A stretch of 64,000 bases of DNA from Cafeteria roenbergensis (taxonomy: Eukaryota > Sar > Bigyra > Bicosoecida > Cafeteriaceae): positions 62,001-126,000 of the forward strand of contig VLTN01000021.1 of NCBI GenBank assembly GCA_008330645.1, given 5' to 3'. Numbering within the stretch: position 1 is the stretch's first letter; every line of letters starts with the position of its first letter. Positions 54,229 through 63,187 of the stretch are shown here, one piece after another. A program made the position numbers and the translations under genes. Under the pieces are notes generated by a model, which ran no database searches, was not told the DNA's origin, and saw nothing but the letters and a program-made list of their open reading frames with translations.

Positions 54229-54610
54229 CCCGGCAAGCGGCGTGCCGGCCGAGCGGTCCCTCGTCCAGCATGCCTGAGGCTCGTGATTGCGCGCCTCGAG
54301 GTGATTGCCGCTCGCCCCAAACTGGTGCACGTTGCGACCGCGGGCAACCCCAAGGACACGCGCCCACCAAACCACCCACCCACCCACAATCAGGCCCCGC
54401 CCGGGCTGGAAACTGCCGCCCGCGTGGCCATCGCGCTGCTGGGCCGGCTGGGGCTTGCGGTTGCGGTGGCGGCAGAGCTCGCGGCTCGGAGCGCGGAAAC
54501 GAAATGTTGTTGCCGTCCACTCACTGGCGCCCTCCAGGGGCAGCAGCAGGCAAGGAGCGGCCCGGCAGCGCCCCGCCCGCCACCCCCCCAGGCTGCTGCG
54601 ACCGGGAGCG
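54229..54610. other. Intergenic region, bZIP to TBC gene
   Basis: 382 bases lie between codirectional genes. A short ccacccacccacccac run is at about 54372-54387. The downstream frame is open through much of it but has no ATG before 54611. Confidence 0.35.
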
Positions 54611-55996
54611 ATGTCTGGCAACTCCTCGTCGACCCCTAGCACGCCCCCGTCGGCCATCCGGCACCCTGCAACCCGGGCCGTCGCCGTGCCGGCGGCCCCG
54701 GTTGCCTCGCCCATCATGCTGACGCGGGCGGCCGCGGGCCGCCACTCTGCGAGCCAGTCGTCCGCAGTCGCAACGCACGTGTCCTCGGCGTCGTCCATGG
54801 GGGCGTCCACGGTGTCGGCGCCCAGCGCCATCGCGTCGGCCGCTGGGGTGCGACCTCGTCTGCTTCAGGAATGCGCCCGGGAGGGCAAGTGGCTGGATAT
54901 GCTCAGCAACTGGGAGTTATGGTCCGGCCGGAAGCGGCGCCACTTGATTATGCGCGCGCGCAAGGGCATCCCGGACTCGGTCCGGGCCATGGCTTGGGCT
55001 CGCTTCCTTCGGGTCGCTGAACTGCGCGCCGCGAAGCCGACGCTCTTTGCCGACTGCCTTGCCGCTGCCCCGGTTTTGAAGAACGTGCGCGCCATCGAGC
55101 TGGACATCGGACGCACATTCCCGCGGGAGCCGCTCTTCTACGAGCGAGGCGGCATCGGCCAGCAGTCGCTGTTGCGAGTTTTGCGCGCCTACGCCGCCTG
55201 CGACGACGAGGTTGGCTACTGCCAAGGCATGGCCTTCCTTGCGGGCGTGCTCCTGAGTTTCTGCCCCGAGGAGGATGCCTTCTTGATGCTGTTCCAGCTG
55301 ATGAAGAGCGAGCCGTACATGCTTCGAAGGCTGTTTCTGCCGGGCCTGCGCGCCGTAGCGACGCAGTGCCGCATCATCGAGGGCCTCCTGCGGGACAATG
55401 CCCCGCGCTTCGCGGCGCACCTCGAGGCCCAGCACGTCATGCCTGAGATGTGGGCGACTTCCTGGCTCATGACGGCGTTCAGCACATCGGTGCCCTTCGC
55501 GGTCACCGCGCGGGTGTGGGACTGCCTCGTGGCGGAGGGCTACAAGCCCGTGGTGCGCGTGGCGGTGGCGGTGATGCTGCGAGCGAGCCCGCACGTGGCC
55601 AAGCTGGAGCTCGAGGGGATTCTCATGACGATGCGGGAGCTTCACGACGCGACGTTCGAGCCGAGCGTCAGCGACGCGGCGCACGCCGCAGCGGAGGCAG
55701 CTGCCCTTGCCGAGGCGGCAGCCTCTCAGGGGGGCCGCGGCGAGGACGCAAGCGGGGCGGAGGGCCCCGGCGCGTCGACGCCTCCTCGCGGGAGCGCTGC
55801 TGCGGCGTCCGCCCGGCCCGCGACTGCGTCCGTGCTGGCGCCGGCAGCGCGACGCGCTGACGACTGGCGGCTGGACGTGTGGGACCCCGACGGGCTCATG
55901 CGGCACGCGTTTTCGCTGCGCATCTCGCGCAAGCGCCTCTCGCAGCTCGCTGCCAACGCGTCCGTCGGCAGCGCGGCGCCGGACCTTCCTGGGTAG
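54611..55996 (+). CDS. TBC-domain Rab GTPase-activating protein
   Basis: A 461-residue protein without introns, starting at the ATG at 54611. A Ser/Ala-rich N-terminus precedes the TBC domain at about 115-345. It opens with RKGIPDSVRAMAWARFL and carries the arginine finger in AIELDIGRTFP (near 170) and the glutamine finger in VGYCQGMAFLAG (near 203). The helix EMWATSWLMTAFSTSVPFAV follows. Both fingers are present, so it should be an active GAP that speeds GTP hydrolysis by a Rab, controlling membrane traffic. A linker and a short conserved-looking tail (DDWRLDVWDPDGLMRHAFSL) complete it. Which Rab it acts on is not predictable. Confidence 0.9.
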   Translation: MSGNSSSTPSTPPSAIRHPATRAVAVPAAPVASPIMLTRAAAGRHSASQSSAVATHVSSASSMGASTVSAPSAIASAAGVRPRLLQECAREGKWLDMLSNWELWSGRKRRHLIMRARKGIPDSVRAMAWARFLRVAELRAAKPTLFADCLAAAPVLKNVRAIELDIGRTFPREPLFYERGGIGQQSLLRVLRAYAACDDEVGYCQGMAFLAGVLLSFCPEEDAFLMLFQLMKSEPYMLRRLFLPGLRAVATQCRIIEGLLRDNAPRFAAHLEAQHVMPEMWATSWLMTAFSTSVPFAVTARVWDCLVAEGYKPVVRVAVAVMLRASPHVAKLELEGILMTMRELHDATFEPSVSDAAHAAAEAAALAEAAASQGGRGEDASGAEGPGASTPPRGSAAAASARPATASVLAPAARRADDWRLDVWDPDGLMRHAFSLRISRKRLSQLAANASVGSAAPDLPG

Positions 55997-56430
55997 CCGG
56001 GGTCGACTTTGCACGTTCTCTTGGAACCCCTTTCGTTTGATTGAGTTTCCACTTCTGTGCGTTCCCCACGCCTGCGTGTGTGCCCCACGCCTGTGTGTGC
56101 GTGTGTGTTCGATGTCGCGGCCGAATGTTTGCAAGCAGGCGGCGATTGCTGCACATCGTCGGCGCCGGCTGCAGCACATTCGCATTGCTTCGGGCTGCAA
56201 GCACTGAGACTTCCGACCGGCCTGCCCCACACGGGACGGAAAGGCTCGCGGCTGGCTTTCCGCTCCGTGCGCGGGCCGCAAAGGCGCATCAATCGGCGCG
56301 GGCCGAAATGGCCTTGCCTTGGTCACTGCAAGAGCGCGCGTGCTGCACGTGGACGGCCCAAGTTCGCAAGGCTGCCCCGCACCATGATGCGTTCCGCGGG
56401 AACCAGTGCGGGAGGCGCCCGCCAGGCACG
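55997..56430. other. Intergenic region, TBC gene to DCAF10 gene
   Basis: 434 bases lie between codirectional genes, with a tgtgtgcgtgtgtgttc tract at about 56093-56109. The DCAF10 frame is open back to a TTG at 56041 and includes an ATG at 56308, so part of this could be 5' coding sequence. Confidence 0.35.
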
Positions 56431-59400
56431 ATGGGAATGCCGGCGGCAAGCAGCGCGGGATGGGCTCGAAAGCTCGAAACGCTCTCGGCCGCCTGGCTGC
56501 AGCCGGTGCGCGCGGTTCAGCCCCGCCCTGGCAGCAGCGACTCTGTTTTCAACATGGAGTGGTCGCCTCGTGGGCAGGTGTGCGTTTGCGCCTTGTCGAG
56601 CGGGGAGGCAGTCGTGCTCGACGGCCGGTCGCTGAGGACCGTGGCCGTGCTCGAGGGCCACACCCAAGGCTGCAACGTCGCGAGGTTCCGTGGGGACGCC
56701 ACTGTTTTCACTGGCAGCGACGACAGGACTGCCCGGGAGTGGGACTTGCGGTCCGTGGCGCCGACCTCGCTCCGCGGTGCGGCGGCCGGCGCCGCTGCCG
56801 AGGCGATCGCCAGAGGAACGGAGGGCGCCTCCTTGGCGGCCGCACGCGCTGCTGTTTCGGGAGCTGGCCCGTCACTGCCGCCGGTGGGGGGCGCGAGGAC
56901 CTCCCGCGGGCCCTGCGTCCGAGTGTACCGTGGGCATTCGGAGCTGGGGTGGGTGAAGAACTGCGAACCGCTCTGCGGGGGGCTGCTGCTCACGTCGGCG
57001 TTCGACGGGACGGTGCGCCTATGGGACACCGCGGCGTCTGCTGCGTCGCCGTACATTCCCACGGACGGCCCGTGGACGTGGGCGGACCCCGAGACGTGCC
57101 TCCTGCGCGGTTTCGCGGTGCCGCTCACGGGGAATGTGGTGTTTGCGCACCCGGACCTTCGCCGCATCGCTGTCCACCCCGACTGGGCGGGCGGCGGCCG
57201 TGACGCCAAGCTGGCGCTCAGCGTCGGCAGCAGCACGCTGCTGGTACACCGCATGCGCCCGCGGTCCCTGGCTGCGGACCTGGACGCCGCGTGGGCAGGC
57301 GTCCCCGCAGCGGGCGAGCACACATACGACACCCCGCTGGGACTGCACAGCCTGATGTACCTGGCCAGGGTGGTCTCGCCGCAGCTCTTCACACGGGGCA
57401 CCGCCTTCGCCGTCGCGGCGTGGGAGGCCCAAGGGGTAGACGAACGCGGCGTGAGCGGGGCCTGGAGGCAGCTCGAGGAGGTCGAGCCGGGGAGCGTCGG
57501 GTGGGCCACCGACCCAGTGGCGACAGCGGAAGCCGCTGTGGCGGCAGCGAGTCCCGAGCGGCGTGCCTTGGCGCAGGCGGCCGACGCCGCGGACCTGGCC
57601 TCGCGGCAGCCGGAGGGTCCAGGGGCCCCGCTCTGCCCCACGCCTCTGGCGCGCCCGCCTGCGGCCTCTGCGGCACCGCCCTCGTCCCCGGCGTCGGCGG
57701 CATCGGATTCAGTGCCGTCATCGTGGTCGGCCACACCTGCAGCGGCCCCCGCCGCCGCTGCGCAACGACCAGCAGCAGTGCCTGCAACACCACCACCACC
57801 AGCAGCAGCTGCTGCTGCGTTGCCTCTTGGAGCTTGCAACATCGTGGAGCGAGTGGACGCGGGGGACGGGGGTGCGGCGCTCTCCCTCCGCTTCAGCGGC
57901 GACGGTCGCGGCCTCGTCCTCTCAAGAACTGCCGAGCAGCACGATGGCAGGACCGTCTGGTCATTGCCGCCGCAGCTCGGCACGGACGAGTGTCACATCG
58001 TGGACACGACAGTCGAGGACGACGACACCGCGGCAGCGGCAGCCGCTGCGACAGCAGCTGCGCCGCCGTCGACCCACCTGGCGAGCGGCGCGCTCCCGAG
58101 AGCGTCTGCCGCCCCGACCGCCACGGCTTCCGCCGAAAGCCCCGAAGCGGCTGCCGCATCCGCGCCGGCATCGACCGCGCTCCCAGGAGCGGCGCCGGCG
58201 GCTCGACCGCCGGCTGGCTTCGCCAGGATTGGGCCTCGCTGGCGGCTGGCCCTGCCGTCGCCGTCGGTGCTGCGCCGGGTTCAGGCGGACAGTGCCGAGG
58301 GCGAGGGCGAGGCCGAGGCCGAGGCCGACTCTCAAGCCCGCCGGCTGGCCGCGGTGCTGAGGGTGCTGGACCAAAGCGGCGGCAGCAGCCTGGCGTCGTG
58401 GGCAGGGCCGCTTGCCGAGCACGCTGTGCGACTCGTGGGCGCTCAGGCGGCCGCGGACAGCGGGCCTCGCCCCAGAGCGGCCGCCACTCGAGGCGCCTCA
58501 GCCGGCAACGCCCTGGCCCCTGAGGCGGAGGGCGAGTGCGCAGCGGACGGCCGCCTGGCTGGGTGTCTGGCCATGCCTCACGTGTTCCTAGAGGTGGCCC
58601 ATACACTGAGGGCTTGGAAGTCGATGCCGTTCATGCCCGCCATCACAGCGTTCTGGCGACGGACCTGCCCGGCACTGGCAGAGCTGTTCGAGGCAAGCAC
58701 CGCGGACGTCGGCCCCGGGCTCTCGGGGGGCGATCCGGCCACGACGCTCAGCCACCGCCTTGTCAGCTGCTGGCAAACCTCTGACGTCGCGTTCTGCCCC
58801 TCGCCCGAGGCGGCTGCCAGCGGCAGCGCCACCAGCGGCAGCTGGGCGGGCGCGCTCAGAATCCTGGGGCGCGCCCTCTGCAAGCCGCTCGACCGCGTCC
58901 GGCCAGCACTGCCGGTGCGCCTGTCCCAGGCCGTGATGTGCCGCATGGTGATGAGCAGCAGCGCGCAGGGGATCATCAAGGGGCCACACCTTGACGCCTC
59001 GGGGCGCTGGGCAGCTCTTCCCAACGGCTACGGGGCGATCGTTTTGGACGTCGACCAGCTGCGAGTCCAGTGGCGCCGAAACGGGTGCTCCCGGCCGCTC
59101 TCCAACGCGGCCCGCGCCGTGCCCCCCGCCCACGCGGAACCCCGCCCCCGCGCCCTGAGCGTCGACCTGCTTGGCTTGCCCCCGGCGCCGCGGGCGCAGC
59201 CGGCCCGGCAGCCCGCCTCCTCCCAGGCGGCGCAGTCGACAAAGCGCCCGACCTGGACTGCCTGCCGCGCGGGGGTTGCGGAGCTCTGCTCGCCAATCCC
59301 GGATCTGCCCTCGGCCGCGGAGCCCGTCGTCGGCCTCGCCCCACCTTGGGTGTCGTGCGACTTTGCGCGGCTTCGCGTCCAGAACGGAAGGATTCAGGAC

Positions 59401-59580
59401 CGCATCGTGGCGGCCCTGGTCCCGGCTTCCGTCCCAGGAGAGGACTTCCTGTCAGCTGGCGGGGTGTTGACCGTGCGGTTTCAGCCGGCCGCTCGGGGAG
59501 TCGCGCGCCTGTGTCTTTGCCGCGGTGATGGTTCCGTGACCGTGTGTGAGCCCCGCTCAGCGAGCTTTGCCGACCCGTGA
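56431..59580 (+). CDS. DCAF10: DCAF10-like WD40 protein (CUL4-DDB1 substrate receptor)
   Basis: A 1,049-residue protein from the ATG at 56431; an in-frame ATG at 56308 is the alternative start. WD40 repeats begin with SVFNMEWSPRGQVCVCALSS, then VLEGHTQGCNVARFRG, FTGSDDRTAREWDLRS, the DCAF10-diagnostic GHSELGWVKNCEPLCGGLLL and TSAFDGTVRLWDT. A disordered, Ala/Pro-rich insert of several hundred residues interrupts the propeller. The C-terminal blades GIIKGPHLDASGRWAALPNG and SAGGVLTVRFQPAARGVARL match the end of human DCAF10. DCAF10 recruits substrates to the CUL4-DDB1 ubiquitin ligase; the WDR motif in WDLRS fits DDB1 binding. The protein is about twice the human length, mostly because of the insert. 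Confidence 0.85.
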   Translation: MGMPAASSAGWARKLETLSAAWLQPVRAVQPRPGSSDSVFNMEWSPRGQVCVCALSSGEAVVLDGRSLRTVAVLEGHTQGCNVARFRGDATVFTGSDDRTAREWDLRSVAPTSLRGAAAGAAAEAIARGTEGASLAAARAAVSGAGPSLPPVGGARTSRGPCVRVYRGHSELGWVKNCEPLCGGLLLTSAFDGTVRLWDTAASAASPYIPTDGPWTWADPETCLLRGFAVPLTGNVVFAHPDLRRIAVHPDWAGGGRDAKLALSVGSSTLLVHRMRPRSLAADLDAAWAGVPAAGEHTYDTPLGLHSLMYLARVVSPQLFTRGTAFAVAAWEAQGVDERGVSGAWRQLEEVEPGSVGWATDPVATAEAAVAAASPERRALAQAADAADLASRQPEGPGAPLCPTPLARPPAASAAPPSSPASAASDSVPSSWSATPAAAPAAAAQRPAAVPATPPPPAAAAAALPLGACNIVERVDAGDGGAALSLRFSGDGRGLVLSRTAEQHDGRTVWSLPPQLGTDECHIVDTTVEDDDTAAAAAAATAAAPPSTHLASGALPRASAAPTATASAESPEAAAASAPASTALPGAAPAARPPAGFARIGPRWRLALPSPSVLRRVQADSAEGEGEAEAEADSQARRLAAVLRVLDQSGGSSLASWAGPLAEHAVRLVGAQAAADSGPRPRAAATRGASAGNALAPEAEGECAADGRLAGCLAMPHVFLEVAHTLRAWKSMPFMPAITAFWRRTCPALAELFEASTADVGPGLSGGDPATTLSHRLVSCWQTSDVAFCPSPEAAASGSATSGSWAGALRILGRALCKPLDRVRPALPVRLSQAVMCRMVMSSSAQGIIKGPHLDASGRWAALPNGYGAIVLDVDQLRVQWRRNGCSRPLSNAARAVPPAHAEPRPRALSVDLLGLPPAPRAQPARQPASSQAAQSTKRPTWTACRAGVAELCSPIPDLPSAAEPVVGLAPPWVSCDFARLRVQNGRIQDRIVAALVPASVPGEDFLSAGGVLTVRFQPAARGVARLCLCRGDGSVTVCEPRSASFADP

Positions 59581-59874
59581 TTCGCGAGCTGTGCAGCTGC
59601 CTCCGCGCGCGCGCCACTGCGAACGCGCGGCTCACCGGCCGGCCCGCTGCTCCCGCTCTGCCGCGGGCTGGGAGCCATGGCGACGGGGCGAAGGGGGGTC
59701 GCTACCGGCCGGCGCGAGCTTCCAGCGAGGGGGGTTCGATGGCAGGGCCACGCGCTTTGGGGCAGGAGCGTGGCGCGGCACGGTCGGCTGTGGGCTGTGC
59801 GTGAGGCGGGGCGCGGGGCGGCTGGCAGGCAAGGGGGGGTCGGCGGCGACAAGCATCGTGTTCGGCCGGCGCGG

Positions 59875-61779
59875 TCACATTCCCAAGCCGCCCAGCATGC
59901 CCATGCCGGCGTAGCGCATGGGAGGCACGGGGGGGTGCGGGACGGCAGTGAACTTGTTGAATTCGGGGTCTCCCTCGGCGCGCAGGCGGATGAAGGCGCC
60001 CTTGTTGCCCATCTGGTCGCAGTAGTTGGGGGCCGAGAACACGGTGATGCACCGCCCCGCGTGCTCCACGACGTAGCCCTCGTCCTTGACCTCGTGGGAG
60101 CGGATGAGGATCTCAAGGCCGTTGAGGTCCAGGAAGGCGGCGGTGATGTCTGGGCCGAAGGACATGCCGACGCCGCGCTTGGAGGGCCCGCGGCCGCGGA
60201 AGGGCTGCGGGTCGCTCCAGAGGATGTCGGACATGATGCCGCTCTCGGGGGGCTCGCGGAAGCGGGGCGTGGACTCGATCTGGTCGAGCTTGATGCCGTC
60301 CTCCGTGAAGAGGCCCCCGTGGCAGACCATTGCGCGGCCTCCCACCACTGCGGCCAGCGGGAGTGCGCGGAAGAGGTCTCCGAAGAGCTCCATCGTCTTG
60401 TCGTCGTACTTGTGGCGCACCTCGCCCTCGAAGCCGTACATCTTGTTCATGTTCACCGTTTCGTGGTTGCCGCGGAGCAGGAAGAGGCGGTCGGGGCAGG
60501 CAAGGCGCCAGGCGAGGAGGCAGAGCATGTTCTCCACGGAGAAGGAGCCGCGGTCGACGAAGTCGCCGTTGAAGAGGAGCGCGCGGGAGCGGCAGGGCTC
60601 GCCGGTGAGGCGGAAGATGTTGAGCGTGTCGTAGTACTGACCGTGCGTGTCGCCCATGACGCACACGCAGCCGTCGGCCTGGTCGCCGCGGGCCTCCTCG
60701 TCCTCGTCCTTATCCTTGGCCGTGCCGGAGGAGCTGCTGGCGGCGCCGCCGTCCGCGCTGGGGTCGGCCGCCTCCGGGATGGGCACGCGGATGAGCGAGG
60801 GGAGCGAGCGGAGGTCGGCGTACGCCTGCCGGAGCATCACCCAGACGTCGTGCTTGGGCGGCAGCTTCTGGTCCCGCATGTGCTGCATCAGCTCGCGGCA
60901 GTAGGCGCGAGTCACGCGGCCGTCGGGACCCAGGCGCGGGCCGGAGTAGGACGCCGGGATCTCCAGCTCCGCGCACGCGGCTTCCAGAGTGTCCCACACG
61001 CCGGCGGTCTTGTCCGTCACGATGGCCGCCTCGAACGCCGCGCGGCGGATCTCCGACTCGCAGAGGTCCAGCTGCTTCTTGACGCTGGCGTCGGTGGGGC
61101 GGGCGCGGACGCAGATGCGGAAGTCCCGCCTGGCGGCCTTGTGCTTGCCGAGCGCAAGGTTGGCGCTGCCGCGACGGTAGTAGCCCTTGATGTACCGCGG
61201 GTCCAGCTCCAAGGCGCGCGACGCGTCGGCAATGGCGGCGCCAAAGGACTCCATCTTGAGTTGCGCAAAGGCGCGGTTGCCGAGCACGGGCGCCAGCTCG
61301 TGCATCTCGATCGACCGAGAGTATGCCTCCACGGCGCGCGCGAATTGCTTCGCTGCGGCAACGGGCAACACAGCCACCGGCAAGCGCAACTCACAGTGAC
61401 ACTGTGCACGCGCGCCGCTGCCAAGGGCGGCGGGGGCCAAGGGGCGAATCAGCTCGGCGCCACCACGGGACGGTTCGCGCTTCAGCTTGCCTGCTGACGC
61501 CCCGCCCCACGATGCGCAGCCTCGCTCTCGGCGCGTGGCAGGCGCCGGGAAGGCACGCAGCTGGCGCTCGCAACAGCTCCCTGGCACGCCCCGCGCAAAG
61601 GGGCGCGCCCCAACCCGGCTGCGACTCTCACCGGCGAAAAACGCATTGCCTTCGTCCTTGATGCGCTTTGCCTCGGCAGCGACCTCCTCCGACACGGCCG
61701 GCGCTGGGGCTGCCGCAGCCGCCGGGGCCGCTTCGCCGGCAGCCGGCGCGGGCGTCGCTTCAGACTGTGCCACCGCCAT
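59875..61779 (-). CDS. PPP5C: Serine/threonine protein phosphatase 5 (TPR plus PPP catalytic domain)
   Basis: Exons are 61632-61779 and 59875-61352; the 279-bp intron is GTGAGA...GCCGCAG, phase 1. The product is 541 residues, against about 500 in animals. TPR repeats cover about 33-150 (AKQFARAVEAYSRSIEMHEL, IADASRALELDPRYIKGYYR), and the splice join completes the first TPR. The catalytic domain has every PPP metal-binding motif: GDTHGQ, GDFVDRG, GNHE, the histidine in VCHGGLF and SAPNYCDQMGN. The TPRs bind Hsp90, which relieves autoinhibition. A Ser/Asp/Glu-rich insert of about 30 residues sits just before GDTHG, where animal PP5 has a short linker. The C-terminus ends in a Met/Gly-rich tail. 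Confidence 0.95.
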   Translation of the reverse strand: MAVAQSEATPAPAAGEAAPAAAAAPAPAVSEEVAAEAKRIKDEGNAFFAGESRSRVGARPFARGVPGSCCERQLRAFPAPATRRERGCASWGGASAGKLKREPSRGGAELIRPLAPAALGSGARAQCHCELRLPVAVLPVAAAKQFARAVEAYSRSIEMHELAPVLGNRAFAQLKMESFGAAIADASRALELDPRYIKGYYRRGSANLALGKHKAARRDFRICVRARPTDASVKKQLDLCESEIRRAAFEAAIVTDKTAGVWDTLEAACAELEIPASYSGPRLGPDGRVTRAYCRELMQHMRDQKLPPKHDVWVMLRQAYADLRSLPSLIRVPIPEAADPSADGGAASSSSGTAKDKDEDEEARGDQADGCVCVMGDTHGQYYDTLNIFRLTGEPCRSRALLFNGDFVDRGSFSVENMLCLLAWRLACPDRLFLLRGNHETVNMNKMYGFEGEVRHKYDDKTMELFGDLFRALPLAAVVGGRAMVCHGGLFTEDGIKLDQIESTPRFREPPESGIMSDILWSDPQPFRGRGPSKRGVGMSFGPDITAAFLDLNGLEILIRSHEVKDEGYVVEHAGRCITVFSAPNYCDQMGNKGAFIRLRAEGDPEFNKFTAVPHPPVPPMRYAGMGMLGGLGM

Positions 61780-62136
61780 GCTACGCCGCCGGGTGCGCGA
61801 GGCCGGGCGGCGGGCCGCGGGCAGGGGCGCATGACGAAAGGCCCGGCTCTGCAGATTCCACGTCAAGGCCGCCTAGTTGAGGCCGCCTAGTTGAAGCGCT
61901 GGCGTCCAGCCCGATTCCGAGTTGGGCGGCGCCAGCCGGCCCACGCACTCCCCCTGCCGCCGGCCCGCAGCCCGAGCAGGAGCGCACCCCGCTTGAGCGT
62001 GTCGCAGACAGGGACACGCGGACGCGGTTCTCAAGCGGAGCCGTCGCCCACAGCGGCGTCTGAGCGAATCGCTGCGGCCGCGCGGCACTCTCGCATCGAC
62101 TCCAGTCGCGTGCCCGCCTCGGCTCAGCGCCGCCGC
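61780..62136. promoter_or_regulatory. Divergent promoter region, PP5 / NF-YB
   Basis: 357 bases lie between two start codons. A perfect 14-bp tandem repeat (ggccgcctagttga) lies at 61867-61880 and 61881-61894, midway enough to act on both genes. I cannot identify a TATA box or other core element. Confidence 0.4.
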
Positions 62137-62917
62137 ATGGCAGCGTCCGCGCCGCCCGGCGGCCCGGCGGCAGAGAGCGCCGGCCCGGATGCGGAGGGCA
62201 TCGCGCCACTCGTGCCCATCGCCATTGACGCTCAGCGAGAGCAGGACCGGTTGCTTCCAGAGGCAAACATTGTGCGCATTATGAAGCGGGCGCTGCCCGA
62301 CGGGACCAAGGTGTCCAAGGAGGCCAAGGCGGCAGTCGTCGAGGCGGCATCCGAGTTCGTCGCGTTCGTGACACAAGAAGGTGAGCGCTGCACTGCGCAG
62401 AACCGCGCACGCCGCGCGCTGATGTGGCAGTTGCACGTGCCGGAGACTCCGGCCCGCCCCAGAGCGCCCCCGAAGCTCCCTGTCTCCCGCGCACGCACGC
62501 GTGACCGCGCATGGTGCCTTTGCATCGCTGCCTGACGACTGCGCGCAGCGAACGACCGGTGCCGCATGGACGGGCGCAAGACGCTCACTGCCGAGGACTT
62601 GCTTGCGGCCATGCGCACGCTTGGGCTGGACCAGTACCACGACGTGCTCCTTGACTACCTCATCAGGCATCGCGAGGTGAGTCGGCCATCACACCCGCGG
62701 GGGCGGAGGCCGAGAGGAAGTTGGGGGGGGGGGGAGGAGGGGGGAGAAGCAAGAGAATGACTGATTTGCGCGCGGCTGCCACCAGCGTCGCGCGCCGTGA
62801 GCGTGCGCCTTGTCGACGCGCGTGTCTCGCCCCGCTCACGCGAGGTTGGCCCTGTCCATTTCCATCGCGCAGGCGCACAAGAGCGAGCGTGCGGACAAGC
62901 GCAAGCGGGACGACTGA
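62137..62917 (+). CDS. NFYB: NF-YB / HAP3, CCAAT-binding factor histone-fold subunit
   Basis: Exons are 62137-62380, 62549-62676 and 62873-62917; the introns (168 and 196 bp) are GTGAGC...GCGCAG in phase 1 and GTGAGT...CGCGCAG in phase 0. The product is 138 residues. The histone fold spans about 38-124: LLPEANIVRIMKRALPDGTK, VSKEAKAAVVEAASEFVAF, VTQEANDRCRMDGRKTLTAE, DLLAAMRTLGLDQYHDVLL. These align closely with NF-YB, including the TAED/NGDD turn. The short third exon adds a lysine-rich tail (AHKSERADKRKRDD). NF-YB pairs with NF-YC, and with NF-YA the trimer binds CCAAT. A run of G lies in intron 2 near 62724-62746. A Dr1-like identity is less likely given the EANDRCRMDGRKT segment. Confidence 0.93.
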
Positions 62918-63187
62918 TCCGGCAGTCCGTTCGTGCACCGGGCCTGCGTGTGTGCCAACGCTGCTGCGCCGAATCGGTCTCAGTGCACAGGCTGGTCGCA
63001 CTCGCGCGCTCGCACGCACACACACACAAGCCAGCGGCCACGCGTCCCCGCCGAAGACGCGGGGTCCGAACGCCATAGGGCGCGCATTGGTCGCAGGTGG
63101 CGCCGCAAGCGCGGCCTCAATTCCACGCAGGGGCGGCAGAATCTCGCCCTCTGCCCGGCTTCCAGGAGAAGGGGGGCGCCGTACCCG

